The position numbers and the translations under genes are program-made. Positions 55,101 to 62,288 of a stretch of DNA of 64,000 nt are shown one piece after another (positions within the stretch are counted from its first letter, which is position 1; each line of letters opens with the position of its first letter). The notes under the pieces are model-generated. The model saw only the letters and a list, made by a program, of their open reading frames with translations, ran no database searches and was not told the origin of the DNA. The DNA comes from Vicinamibacteraceae bacterium (GTDB lineage Bacteria > Planctomycetota > Phycisphaerae > Phycisphaerales > UBA5793): NCBI GenBank assembly GCA_011525805.1, contig WYBR01000102.1:1-64000 (forward strand). Reading direction: 5' to 3'.

Positions 55101-55441
55101 TCAGCCAGCGCCTGGGGGCTGGGCGTCGGCAAGTCGTTGCCCTGCGGGAGGCGGAGGGTGATTCGGCCCGGCCGGAGGCCGTCGGCGATCGGGGAGTGTG
55201 GCGCCACGCGGGCGAGGGCCTCGAGCATCTCCTCAGGGCCGGCCGCGAAGGGGTGTGGACCGGGATCAGCGCCGCCGTCGATGGCGGGGAGAACTTGTCC
55301 ATTGGCGGCCCCGGTCGCGACGGAGGGGCCGTTCGGTCCGCCGCCCGCGTTGCCCGGCAGACTGGCGGCGCGGACAGCCGCCGCCGACTCCGCCCACAGG
55401 AGCAGCCGATGGTTCGACCAGTTAGCGTGGAGAATCAGCAT
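52124..55441 (-). CDS. SNF2-family DNA translocase/helicase
   Basis: A 1,105-residue SNF2-type ATPase. The N-terminal half (about 1-560) resembles the long helicase-associated region of bacterial SNF2 proteins. The C-terminal half has the motor: [10 protein letters not shown] (motif I, near 625), [22 protein letters not shown] (motif II DEAQ, near 733), [88 protein letters not shown] (motifs V and VI, near 1000-1035). These proteins move along duplex DNA using ATP. The ATG at 55441 (MLILHAN) begins the conserved region. It precedes the SWIM gene, forming the usual pair, and lies just downstream of tRNA-Lys. Confidence 0.93.
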   Translation of the reverse strand: [1105 protein letters not shown]

Positions 55442-55510
55442 GAAACGGGCGTGACTCCCTTCGCCGCCGAGAGGCGCCGCCCCACGCGGGCCTCTTCCGC
55501 CAGCCGCCAA

Positions 55511-55583
55511 TGGTCGCGCTGGGACTCGAACCCAGGACCTGCGGATTAAAAGTCCGATGCTCTACCATCTGAGCTACGCGACC
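55511..55583 (-). tRNA. tRNA-Lys (anticodon UUU)
   Basis: A 73-base cloverleaf on the minus strand. The 7-bp acceptor GGTCGCG/CGCGACC has discriminator A. The D arm is GCTCAGATGGTAGAGC, the anticodon loop is CTTTTAA with anticodon TTT, and the T arm is CTGGG-TTCGAGT-CCCAG. CCA is not encoded. It lies immediately upstream of the SNF2 gene. Confidence 0.97.
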
Positions 55584-55886
55584 GCCGCCTGCCGCCCGTC
55601 GCGGGGGAACGGGGCGAAGAGAGAGGGTAAGCGCGAAAGCGTCGTTTTTCAATGCTCCGACTCACTTGGACCCGCTGAACTGCCCTGATTGCGGTGCCTC
55701 GGTGGGCCGGACCCGGTGCCCCAAGGTCCGAAACGCACGGTCCCGGAAGGAGCGCCGGTGCGAACGCCGCCAACGCGGCACCGACGGTTCAGTACGGGGC
55801 GGTCTCAGCCGATAGCACGGAGAAGATGAGCCGGGCCACGACCGCCCGATTCCGGACGTTCACCAGGCGACTGAGGAGTGGGACTC
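55584..55886. other. 303-bp gap upstream of the HDOD gene
   Basis: No gene is supported. The part at 55690-55810 can form several short stems, for example CGGTGC...GCACCG (about 55756-55783), so a structured leader for the HDOD gene is possible. I could not match it to a known riboswitch class. Confidence 0.4.
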
Positions 55887-56870
55887 ATGTCCAGCGGCTC
55901 GATCATCGACCGGTTCCGGGCGACCGAACGGCTGCCCTCGCTGCCCAGCGTTGCGGTTGAGGTGCTCTCGCTCACCGAGCAGCCCGACTGCACCATTGAG
56001 CAACTTGCCGGCGTGATCCAGAATGACCCCGCGCTCACCGCGCGGATTCTCAAGGTCATCAACTCGCCGCTCTTCGGCGTGGCCAAGCACATCACGTCGA
56101 TCAAGCAGGCTTCGACCCTCCTCGGGATGCGCAAACTGCGCATCATGGCGCTGAGTTTCTCGATCGTGCATTCCGTATCGCCGCGTGAGGAGCGAGGCGC
56201 GTTCAACTACGACCGCTACTGGCGGCAGGCGCTGACCGCCGCCGTCGCGGCGCGACTGCTGGCGATGCACACGGCCCGCTCGTTGACGGAGGATGCCTTC
56301 GTGGGCGGGTTGCTGCACAACATCGGTCTCGTCGCCGGCAACCTCACCGCGCCCGACCTCTTCGCGCCGCTGCTGGCGCTGCAGGCGCAGCGCGGGGCGT
56401 GGAGCGTCGATGACGAGATCGAGGCGCTCGGCGTCAGCCACGCCGAACTGAGCGCGGAACTTCTCGACGTGTGGGGTTTGCCCGAGTCGCTCACGGACGC
56501 GGTGCGCGGCTATCGCGGGGCCGAGGCGAGTGAACGCACGCCGGGGGCCGAGCCGACCCTCAGCCGACTCATCTGCGCCGGCGTCGCCATCGCCGAACTC
56601 TTCTCCGGCGATGCGGCCGTCGTCGACATAGAACGTTGTCGCACGCGGTGCGTCGCCCTGACGGGCATCCGCGCCGAGTCGCTGGAGATGGTCCTTGACG
56701 CCGTCGCCACGCGCGTGCAGGAGATCGCCAACATGCTCGCGATCCAGATCGGCGAGCCGATGAACTACGAGCGCCTCGTCGCCCGCGCCCGCGAGCAACT
56801 CAGCGTCGCCATCGCCTCGCCGGAAAAGAGCGAGCAGCCCGGACGTCGGCGCCGCGGCCGGGCCGCCTGA
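55887..56870 (+). CDS. HDOD-domain signalling protein
   Basis: A 327-residue protein with an HDOD domain, a catalytically dead relative of HD hydrolases that scaffolds bacterial signalling. Typical strings are RLPSLPSVAVEVLSLTEQPDCTIEQLAGVIQNDPALTARILKVINSPLFG, QASTLLGMRKLRIMALSFSI, the degenerate HD-equivalent VGGLLHNIGLVAG and GVSHAELSAELLDVWGLPESLTDAVR. No receiver, GGDEF or EAL domain is attached. The C-terminus is a basic PGRRRRGRAA tail. GAGGAG stands 8 bp before the ATG at 55887; a GTG nine bases upstream is less likely. The partner is unknown. Confidence 0.92.
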   Translation: MSSGSIIDRFRATERLPSLPSVAVEVLSLTEQPDCTIEQLAGVIQNDPALTARILKVINSPLFGVAKHITSIKQASTLLGMRKLRIMALSFSIVHSVSPREERGAFNYDRYWRQALTAAVAARLLAMHTARSLTEDAFVGGLLHNIGLVAGNLTAPDLFAPLLALQAQRGAWSVDDEIEALGVSHAELSAELLDVWGLPESLTDAVRGYRGAEASERTPGAEPTLSRLICAGVAIAELFSGDAAVVDIERCRTRCVALTGIRAESLEMVLDAVATRVQEIANMLAIQIGEPMNYERLVARAREQLSVAIASPEKSEQPGRRRRGRAA

Positions 56871-56901
56871 GAGCGCCGACTCGACCGCCCCTCTCGCTCC
56901 A

Positions 56902-57390
56902 CTATCGAAGATACTCCGCCGCCACCTCGGGGTCGATGCGCTGGGGGCGGCGCCCGCTGCGCGACATCAGCACCCATACCGTCATCGCCCGGCACACCAC
57001 CGTCGAGTCGCGCGGACGATAGACGAGGTAGCGCCGCGGCGAACTTGTCTTGTTGAAGCCTTCCACCCACGTCGCCATGACGAGATCATCGCCTTCGAGC
57101 ACTTCCGCGAGGTAATCGATCTCGTGTCGCCGCACGAACCAGATCAGGTCGCGCTCCCGGTGCCAGGCGTCGTCGTAGCCAAGCGAGGCGCTGTGAGCGA
57201 CCGCCATCGACTCGAGCCACTGCACGAAGGTCGTGTTGGGCACGTGCGGAATGACGCGGCTGATGTGCGCCGGGCCGACTCTCAGACGCAGCGTGAAGGG
57301 ATCGGACCGCGGCACGCCCAGCGCAAGCCAGTCAACGCCTTCAACCTTGGTCGGCGCCGGCTGCGGCGATCTCTCGATCCGATCGCTCAT
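56902..57390 (-). CDS. Acyl-CoA thioesterase-like (hotdog fold) protein
   Basis: A 162-residue protein of 4-hydroxybenzoyl-CoA/FatA-like thioesterase type. Hotdog-fold markers are NTTFVQWLESMAVAHSASLGYDD, FVRRHEIDYLAEVLEGDDLVMATWVEGFNKTSSPRRYLVYR and the strand VVCRAMTVWVLM. It probably cleaves an acyl-CoA or acyl-ACP thioester; the catalytic acidic residue cannot be picked with certainty. The ATG at 57390 overlaps the stop of the DUF971 gene as ATGA, so the two are translationally coupled. Longer upstream frames run through that gene and are rejected. Confidence 0.87.
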   Translation of the reverse strand: MSDRIERSPQPAPTKVEGVDWLALGVPRSDPFTLRLRVGPAHISRVIPHVPNTTFVQWLESMAVAHSASLGYDDAWHRERDLIWFVRRHEIDYLAEVLEGDDLVMATWVEGFNKTSSPRRYLVYRPRDSTVVCRAMTVWVLMSRSGRRPQRIDPEVAAEYLR

Positions 57391-57758
57391 CCGTGCCTTT
57401 CGCGCGGCAGCGGCGACTCGGCCGAGGGCGACGGCGCCTGGCGCGCCGGGTCGATCTCCTGAAGATACTCCCACGAGTACAGACCCGTGTCGTGTCCGTC
57501 GCTGAAGTGAATCTTGATCGCGTAGTGGCCGACGAACTCGGCGTCCACGATGGTGAGCGGTTTGCCGCCCGACACCGCCGATGCCGGCAGAACCGTCAGC
57601 GGGTTCTTCGCGATCTGCTCGCGCAGCGTCCGCGCTTCGGCCGAGGGCGACCACTTGCGCAGGTACGCGACCGAGTAAAAGGAGGTCGAGCCGTCCTCCC
57701 ACTCGACCGTCAACCCGCGGTCGCGCTTGATGTCGAGATGTCGGGGTTTGCACACCAT
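57387..57758 (-). CDS. DUF971-domain protein
   Basis: A 123-residue protein with a DUF971 domain: PRHLDIKRDRGLTVEWEDGSTSFYSVAYLRKWSPSAEART in the first half and ALTIVDAEFVGHYAIKIHFSDGHDTGLYSWEYLQEI-type ending in the second. The same fold forms the N-terminus of gamma-butyrobetaine hydroxylases. Free DUF971 proteins have been linked to Fe-S metabolism, but here the usual cysteines (LRxxCPSA) are replaced, as the string reads RKWSPSA. The start at 57758 is set by homology; ribosome-site support is weak and the frame is open upstream. It is coupled to the thioesterase by a 4-bp ATGA overlap. Confidence 0.85.
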   Translation of the reverse strand: MVCKPRHLDIKRDRGLTVEWEDGSTSFYSVAYLRKWSPSAEARTLREQIAKNPLTVLPASAVSGGKPLTIVDAEFVGHYAIKIHFSDGHDTGLYSWEYLQEIDPARQAPSPSAESPLPRERHG

Positions 57759-57865
57759 GAGACGGTACGGCTCAAAGTTTAGCAGTGCCGCGAGCATTGC
57801 CGCCAGCGGACGCTTCTCAACCGCCAGCAAACCGGTGGAACGGGCCTCCGGTCCGTTCATTGCGT

Positions 57866-57882
57866 GCGGGCGAGACGCCCGC
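57866..57882. repeat. GGGCGAGACGCCC hairpin
   Basis: GCGGGCG-AGA-CGCCCGC is the inverted counterpart of the hairpin at 5008-5028. It lies between the divergent DUF971 and pyrF genes. Confidence 0.6.
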
Positions 57883-57952
57883 GCCACCATTGCGCCCCGC
57901 AGCGCGCGCGTCGCGCGCATAGACTCACGCAGACTCAACGAACGGAGCGTGT

Positions 57953-58852
57953 GTGGAACACTTCTCGGATCGGCTGCTCAACGCGATCGGGCGCAAGGGT
58001 TCGCCGGCGTGCGTGGGGATCGACCCGGTGCATGAGCGTCTGCCGGCGGAGTTGCGCCGCCGCGTGGACGGGCCGCGCAGTGCGCTCGCCGCGATCGCCG
58101 AGTACTGCTCGATCGTGCTCGACGCCGTCGCCGACGCGGCGGCCGCCGTCAAGTTCCAGAGCGCGTGCTTCGAGCGATATCGCGATGAAGGAGTCGAGAC
58201 GCTCTACAGCCTCATCGCCGACGCGACCGACCTCGGCCTGCTCGTCATTCTCGACGCCAAGCGCGGCGACATCGGCCTCTCCGCCGAGCATTACGCCGCC
58301 GGCGTCTTCCAGCCGTGGATCGACCGCGATGAACTCGCCCCGCGCCTGGCGGTCCCCGACGCGGTGACGATCAACGGCTACCTCGGCGCGGACGGCATCG
58401 AGCCTTTCTGCGCGGGCGGGCGCGGCGCGTTTGTGCTCGTGCGCACGAGCAATCCCGGCGGCGACGCGATCCAACAGGCGCGCCTCGAAAGCGGCGAGAC
58501 GGTGGCCGAGCACGTCGCGCGAGTCGTGGATCAACTGTCGCGCGAGCGCCTGGGCGATCTGGGCTACAGCGATCTCGGCGCGGTGGTGGGGGCGACGAAG
58601 CGATCCGAGATCGGCTCGCTTCGCGCGATCATGCCCAAGTGCATTTTCCTCGTGCCCGGCTACGGGGCGCAGGGTGGGTCGGCCGAGGACGTCCGCGCCT
58701 GCTTCAACCCCGACGGGCGCGGGGCGATCATCACCGCCAGCCGCAGCGTGATTTTCGCGTACGAGCGCGACACGGAGGGGCCGTGGGCCGATGCCATCGC
58801 CGAGGCGGCGCAGCGATTTGCGCAGGAAGTCGGCGAGGTCGCGGCGCTGTAA
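57953..58852 (+). CDS. pyrF: Orotidine 5'-phosphate decarboxylase
   Basis: PyrF converts OMP to UMP, the last step of de novo pyrimidine synthesis. The 299-residue product belongs to the longer PyrF subtype. Visible motifs are ACVGIDPVHERLP, AAVKFQSACFERY, the catalytic LVILDAKRGDIGLSAEHYA (Lys and two Asp), FVLVRTSNPGGDAIQ, VGATKRSEIGSLR and the phosphate site FLVPGYGAQGGSAEDVRACF. Translation begins at GTG 57953 (GTG GAA CAC), preceded at short distance by GGAGC. No other pyrimidine gene is near. Confidence 0.95.
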   Translation: MEHFSDRLLNAIGRKGSPACVGIDPVHERLPAELRRRVDGPRSALAAIAEYCSIVLDAVADAAAAVKFQSACFERYRDEGVETLYSLIADATDLGLLVILDAKRGDIGLSAEHYAAGVFQPWIDRDELAPRLAVPDAVTINGYLGADGIEPFCAGGRGAFVLVRTSNPGGDAIQQARLESGETVAEHVARVVDQLSRERLGDLGYSDLGAVVGATKRSEIGSLRAIMPKCIFLVPGYGAQGGSAEDVRACFNPDGRGAIITASRSVIFAYERDTEGPWADAIAEAAQRFAQEVGEVAAL

Positions 58853-58866
58853 ATTCAGCCCGTCAG

Positions 58867-58924
58867 CGTGAGGCGGGAGCCTCACGTTTCGCGACGTGCG
58901 GAAACCATCGGCTCCCGCCGATGG
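58867..58924. repeat. Pair of short hairpins after pyrF
   Basis: CGTGAGGC-GGGA-GCCTCACG (58867-58886) and CCATCGGC-TCCC-GCCGATGG (58905-58924) share the GGGA/TCCC loop in opposite orientation. No T-tract follows. They may be an intergenic repeat or help end the pyrF transcript. Confidence 0.6.
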
Positions 58925-58979
58925 CCATGGGCGACGCCGCGTCGAACCAGGTCACATACGATGGGGCACGGAGAACCGC

Positions 58980-60506
58980 GTGCGCATCGACTGGCTCAAG
59001 TGGAGTTTCCTTCCCGCGCTGCTGATCGTGCTCGGCGTGCCCTTTGCCTTTCGGCCGCGCGGAGAGCGCCTCGACGACGCCGCGCTGCCCCTGGTCATCA
59101 TCACCCCGCACAACGAGCAGATCCGCACGGAGTTCGGCCTCGCCTTCGACCGCTGGCACCGGGCGCACTTCGACGGGCGGGGCGTGATCATCGACTGGCG
59201 CACCCCCGGCGGCACCGCGGAAATCCGCCGCCAGCTCTTCGCCGAGTACGAAGCGGCGATCAAACGCGGCCCGATCGCGCCCGGCTCCATGAGTTACGAC
59301 CTGCTCTTCGGCGGCGGCAGTTACGAGCACGCGCAGGTCAAACGGGCCGTCACGCACACGCTGCCCGACGGCACAACCCGCTCCGCCACCATCACCATTC
59401 CCGTCGAGTTCAGCGCCGAGCAACTCCACGAGTGGTACGGCGAGAACCGCATCGGCCGCAACGTGCTCTACGACGCCGACCTGCACTGGTTCGGCACGGC
59501 CCTCTCGGGCTTCGGCATCGTCTACAACATCGACGCGCTCCGGCAACTCGGCGTGCCCGAGCCGCAGACCTGGGCCGACCTCGCCGACCCGCGCCTCATG
59601 GGATGGGTCGCGCTGGCCGATCCGGGGCAGTCCGGCTCGATCGCGACCGTCTTCGACGTCATCCTTCAGCGACTTGGCTGGGAGCAAGGATGGCGCACCG
59701 TGCGCGAGGCGAGCGCCAACGCCCGCTACTTCGCCGACTCGTCGAGCAAGATCCCAATCGACGTGAGCCTCGGCGAGGCGGCCATGGGCATGTGCATCGA
59801 CTTTTACGGCCGGACGCAGGCGCAGTTCATCCGCAACGCCGACGGGAGCGAGCGGATCGGTTATGTTGATCCGCCACGCCTCTCCGACATCGATCCCGAC
59901 CCGATCAGCCTGCTGGGCGGCGGGCCCAACCGCGACCTCGCCATTCGCTTTATCGAGTTCTGCCTCAGCGAGGAAGGTCAGGCGCTGTGGCAGTTTCCGC
60001 TGGCGGCTTCCGAAGGCGACCTCGGGCCGCGTCAGTTTGAGTTGCGCCGCCTGCCCATCCGCCGCGCGATGTACGAGCAGCACTTTGACCGCTTCATCGA
60101 TCACGTCGATCCCTTCGCGCTCGCCGAGCCCTTCGACGCCTGGGACAGCAATGTGCGCGGCTTCATCGCGCCGCTGCTCGCGGCGATGGCGATCGACAGC
60201 CAGGCTGAGTTGCGGCTCGCGTGGAGAGCGATCAACGACAGGCCGGCGGATGATCCGAAGCGGCCGGAGATGTTGCGCCTGTTCCACGAGATGCCGACGG
60301 TTGTGCTTACCGACGGGCGCGAGGTCTCGCTGGCGACGACGGAGCACCTCGCGGCCATCCGCGCCGACTGGCGCCTCACTCAGTCGGCGGAAGGGGCGGC
60401 CAGGGGACTCGATCCCCTCAAGGCGCAGCGCGACCGCATCCGGTGGGCGGAGTTTTTCCGCGCACGCTACTGCGCCGTCGTAGAGTTGGACCAATCGGGC
60501 CGATAG
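58980..60506 (+). CDS. ABC-type (iron-like) solute-binding protein, membrane-anchored
   Basis: A 508-residue protein with an N-terminal signal anchor (IDWLKWSFLPALLIVLGVPFAF). The periplasmic binding-protein fold has LVIITPHNEQIRTEFGLAFDRWH, VIIDWRTPGGTAEIRRQLFAEYE, GTALSGFGIVYNIDALRQLGVPEPQTWADLADPRLMGWVALADPGQSGSI and IRFIEFCLSEEGQALWQFP. This resembles Fe3+/thiamine/putrescine-type binding proteins. A C-terminal extension of about 130 residues is less typical. Start is the GTG at 58980 with GGAG 9 bp upstream, chosen because it opens the signal anchor. No permease or ATPase is adjacent, so its partner must be elsewhere. pyk follows 12 bp later. Confidence 0.85.
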   Translation: MRIDWLKWSFLPALLIVLGVPFAFRPRGERLDDAALPLVIITPHNEQIRTEFGLAFDRWHRAHFDGRGVIIDWRTPGGTAEIRRQLFAEYEAAIKRGPIAPGSMSYDLLFGGGSYEHAQVKRAVTHTLPDGTTRSATITIPVEFSAEQLHEWYGENRIGRNVLYDADLHWFGTALSGFGIVYNIDALRQLGVPEPQTWADLADPRLMGWVALADPGQSGSIATVFDVILQRLGWEQGWRTVREASANARYFADSSSKIPIDVSLGEAAMGMCIDFYGRTQAQFIRNADGSERIGYVDPPRLSDIDPDPISLLGGGPNRDLAIRFIEFCLSEEGQALWQFPLAASEGDLGPRQFELRRLPIRRAMYEQHFDRFIDHVDPFALAEPFDAWDSNVRGFIAPLLAAMAIDSQAELRLAWRAINDRPADDPKRPEMLRLFHEMPTVVLTDGREVSLATTEHLAAIRADWRLTQSAEGAARGLDPLKAQRDRIRWAEFFRARYCAVVELDQSGR

Positions 60507-60518
60507 AAGAAGCACTCC

Positions 60519-62009
60519 ATGTGGCGCAGCCGGAACACACTCACCAAGATCGTCGCCACCCTCGGCAAGGCCAGCCGCGACGCCGCCACGATCCGCAAAC
60601 TCGTCGAGGCCGGCGCTTCGGTCTTCCGCCTCAACTTCTCCCACGGCACGCTTGAGAACCACAAGCAAGTCCTCAATGCGGTTCGGCAGGTCGAGGCGGA
60701 AGTCGGCCATCCCCTCGGCGTGCTTGGCGACCTCTCCGGCCCGAAGATCCGCGTCGGGGAGGTGGCCGACGGCGGCGTGACGGTTGAGGCGGGGCAGGAC
60801 GTCGTCTTTCAGCGCGAGCCGATCGTGGCCGCCGGACCGCGATTCTCCTGCACCTACCCCGGCCTTGTGAGCGATGTCGAGACGGGGCAGAAACTGCTCA
60901 TCAACGACGGCGCGATCCGCATGCTCATTGTCGATTGCCGGCCCGACGAGATCATCTGCCGCGTCACCACTGGCGGACTCGTTACCTCCGGCAAGGGCAT
61001 CAACCTTCCCAACACGCAGGTGCGCCTGCCCTGCGTCACGGAGAAGGACCACGCCTGCCTCCAATGGGCGGTGCAGAACGAACTCGACTTCGTCGCGATG
61101 AGTTTCGTGCGCGAGGCGCAGGACGTGCAATTGCTGCACCGGCGGATTCTTGAACTGATGAAGGGCACCGGTCGGCGCTCGCTGCCGATCATCGCCAAGA
61201 TCGAGCGGCCGGAGGCGCTCGCCAACATCGACGCGATCCTGGACGAGGCGGAAGTGATCATGGTCGCCCGCGGCGATCTGGGCGTTGAGATGGACCTCGC
61301 TGAAGTGCCCGCGATCCAGAAGCGACTCGTCGATGCGGCCCAGCGCCGCGGGCGGCCGTGCATCGTGGCCACGCAGATGCTTGAGTCGATGATTACGAAC
61401 CCCTCTCCGACGCGGGCCGAGGCGAGCGACGTGGCCAACGCGATTCTCGACGGGGCCGACGCCGTAATGCTCTCGGGCGAGACGGCGGTGGGGGCCTGGC
61501 CCGTGCTCGCGGTGGACACGATGAGCCGAATTGCCGCCGCGACCGAGGCGTACGTGCGCTCCACATCGCACCAGCCCCCGCCCCTGACGACCGAGCGCCT
61601 CAAGGGGCACTGGACCGCCGCCGTCGCCCACGGCGCCTGGATGATCGCGCAGGACGTGAAGGCGAAGATGATCGTCGCGCCGACGGAATCGGGCCTGACC
61701 GCGCTGCACCTCAGTCAGAACAACTTCCGCATTCCGATCGTGATCGGTTCCGAGGACCGCTCGACGCTGCGCCGCCTGACGGTGCTGCACGGCGTAACGC
61801 CCGTCGCCATCGACATGCCGCCCGATCTCGATGGGTTCACCGCCCTGATTGACGAGTTGCTTCTCGCACGCGGCTGGGTGGAGCGAGGCGAGCCGATCGT
61901 CATCCTCGCGGGCCATCCCATCGGCCGCGTCGGCTCGACGAACTCGCTCGCGGTTCACCACGTCGGCGATCCGAATACCGGATACCGCCGCCGGCGGGGC
62001 GGCTGCTGA
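60519..62009 (+). CDS. pyk: Pyruvate kinase
   Basis: Pyruvate kinase transfers phosphate from phosphoenolpyruvate to ADP in the last step of glycolysis. The 496-residue product has TKIVATLGKASRDAATIRKLVEAGASVFRLNFSHG at its start, then DLSGPKIRVGEV, the B-domain, and the catalytic helix around IIAKIERPEALANIDAILDEAEVIMVARGDLGVEMDLAEVPAIQKRLVDAA. These are followed by VATQMLESMITNPSPTRAEASDVANAILDGADAVMLSGETAVGAWP and a C-terminal domain with IVAPTESGLTALHLSQ. The order and length match type-I/II family members. It lies 12 bp downstream of the solute-binding-protein gene and may share its transcript. Confidence 0.97.
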   Translation: MWRSRNTLTKIVATLGKASRDAATIRKLVEAGASVFRLNFSHGTLENHKQVLNAVRQVEAEVGHPLGVLGDLSGPKIRVGEVADGGVTVEAGQDVVFQREPIVAAGPRFSCTYPGLVSDVETGQKLLINDGAIRMLIVDCRPDEIICRVTTGGLVTSGKGINLPNTQVRLPCVTEKDHACLQWAVQNELDFVAMSFVREAQDVQLLHRRILELMKGTGRRSLPIIAKIERPEALANIDAILDEAEVIMVARGDLGVEMDLAEVPAIQKRLVDAAQRRGRPCIVATQMLESMITNPSPTRAEASDVANAILDGADAVMLSGETAVGAWPVLAVDTMSRIAAATEAYVRSTSHQPPPLTTERLKGHWTAAVAHGAWMIAQDVKAKMIVAPTESGLTALHLSQNNFRIPIVIGSEDRSTLRRLTVLHGVTPVAIDMPPDLDGFTALIDELLLARGWVERGEPIVILAGHPIGRVGSTNSLAVHHVGDPNTGYRRRRGGC

Positions 62010-62050
62010 TTCCTGCAAGACAAACGTCTGTAGAGCGCTACACGCCGAAA

Positions 62051-62183
62051 ACTCACCACAAAGTACACAAGGGCACAAAGAATCCCCGGAAGTTCAAGGT
62101 CGAGAGAGACGCGGTTTGCGGTGCCGAGTCGGAATGGCGTTGTTGTTCTTTGTGCCCTCTTCGTGACTTTGTGTACTTTGTGG
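62051..62183. repeat. Second complete CACAAAG/CTTTGTG inverted repeat
   Basis: The left arm ACTCACCACAAAGTACACAA (62051-62082 region) is complementary, with small gaps, to the right arm around TTTGTGTACTTTGTGG (62146-62183). The inner part carries GGTGCCGAGTCGGAA, resembling the inner part of the copy at 8057-8209. No gene is supported between the pyk stop and the cinA start. Confidence 0.8.
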
Positions 62184-62288
62184 GGAGGGTTGAACTGCCC
62201 TCCGGTCATGGGGGAGATGAGTTCCGCACGGACCAATAGCGACTCGGATCGCGCTGCCCATGAGCGCTCGCACCGATACCATACTCCC

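Noticed and set aside
55690-55880. Riboswitch (c-di-GMP or cobalamin) in the leader of the HDOD gene
   Set aside because: Several stems are possible, but the conserved core sequences of those classes are absent.
62121-62288. 56-residue N-terminal extension of CinA
   Set aside because: The extension is translated from the palindromic repeat; CinA homology begins at the ATG at 62289.
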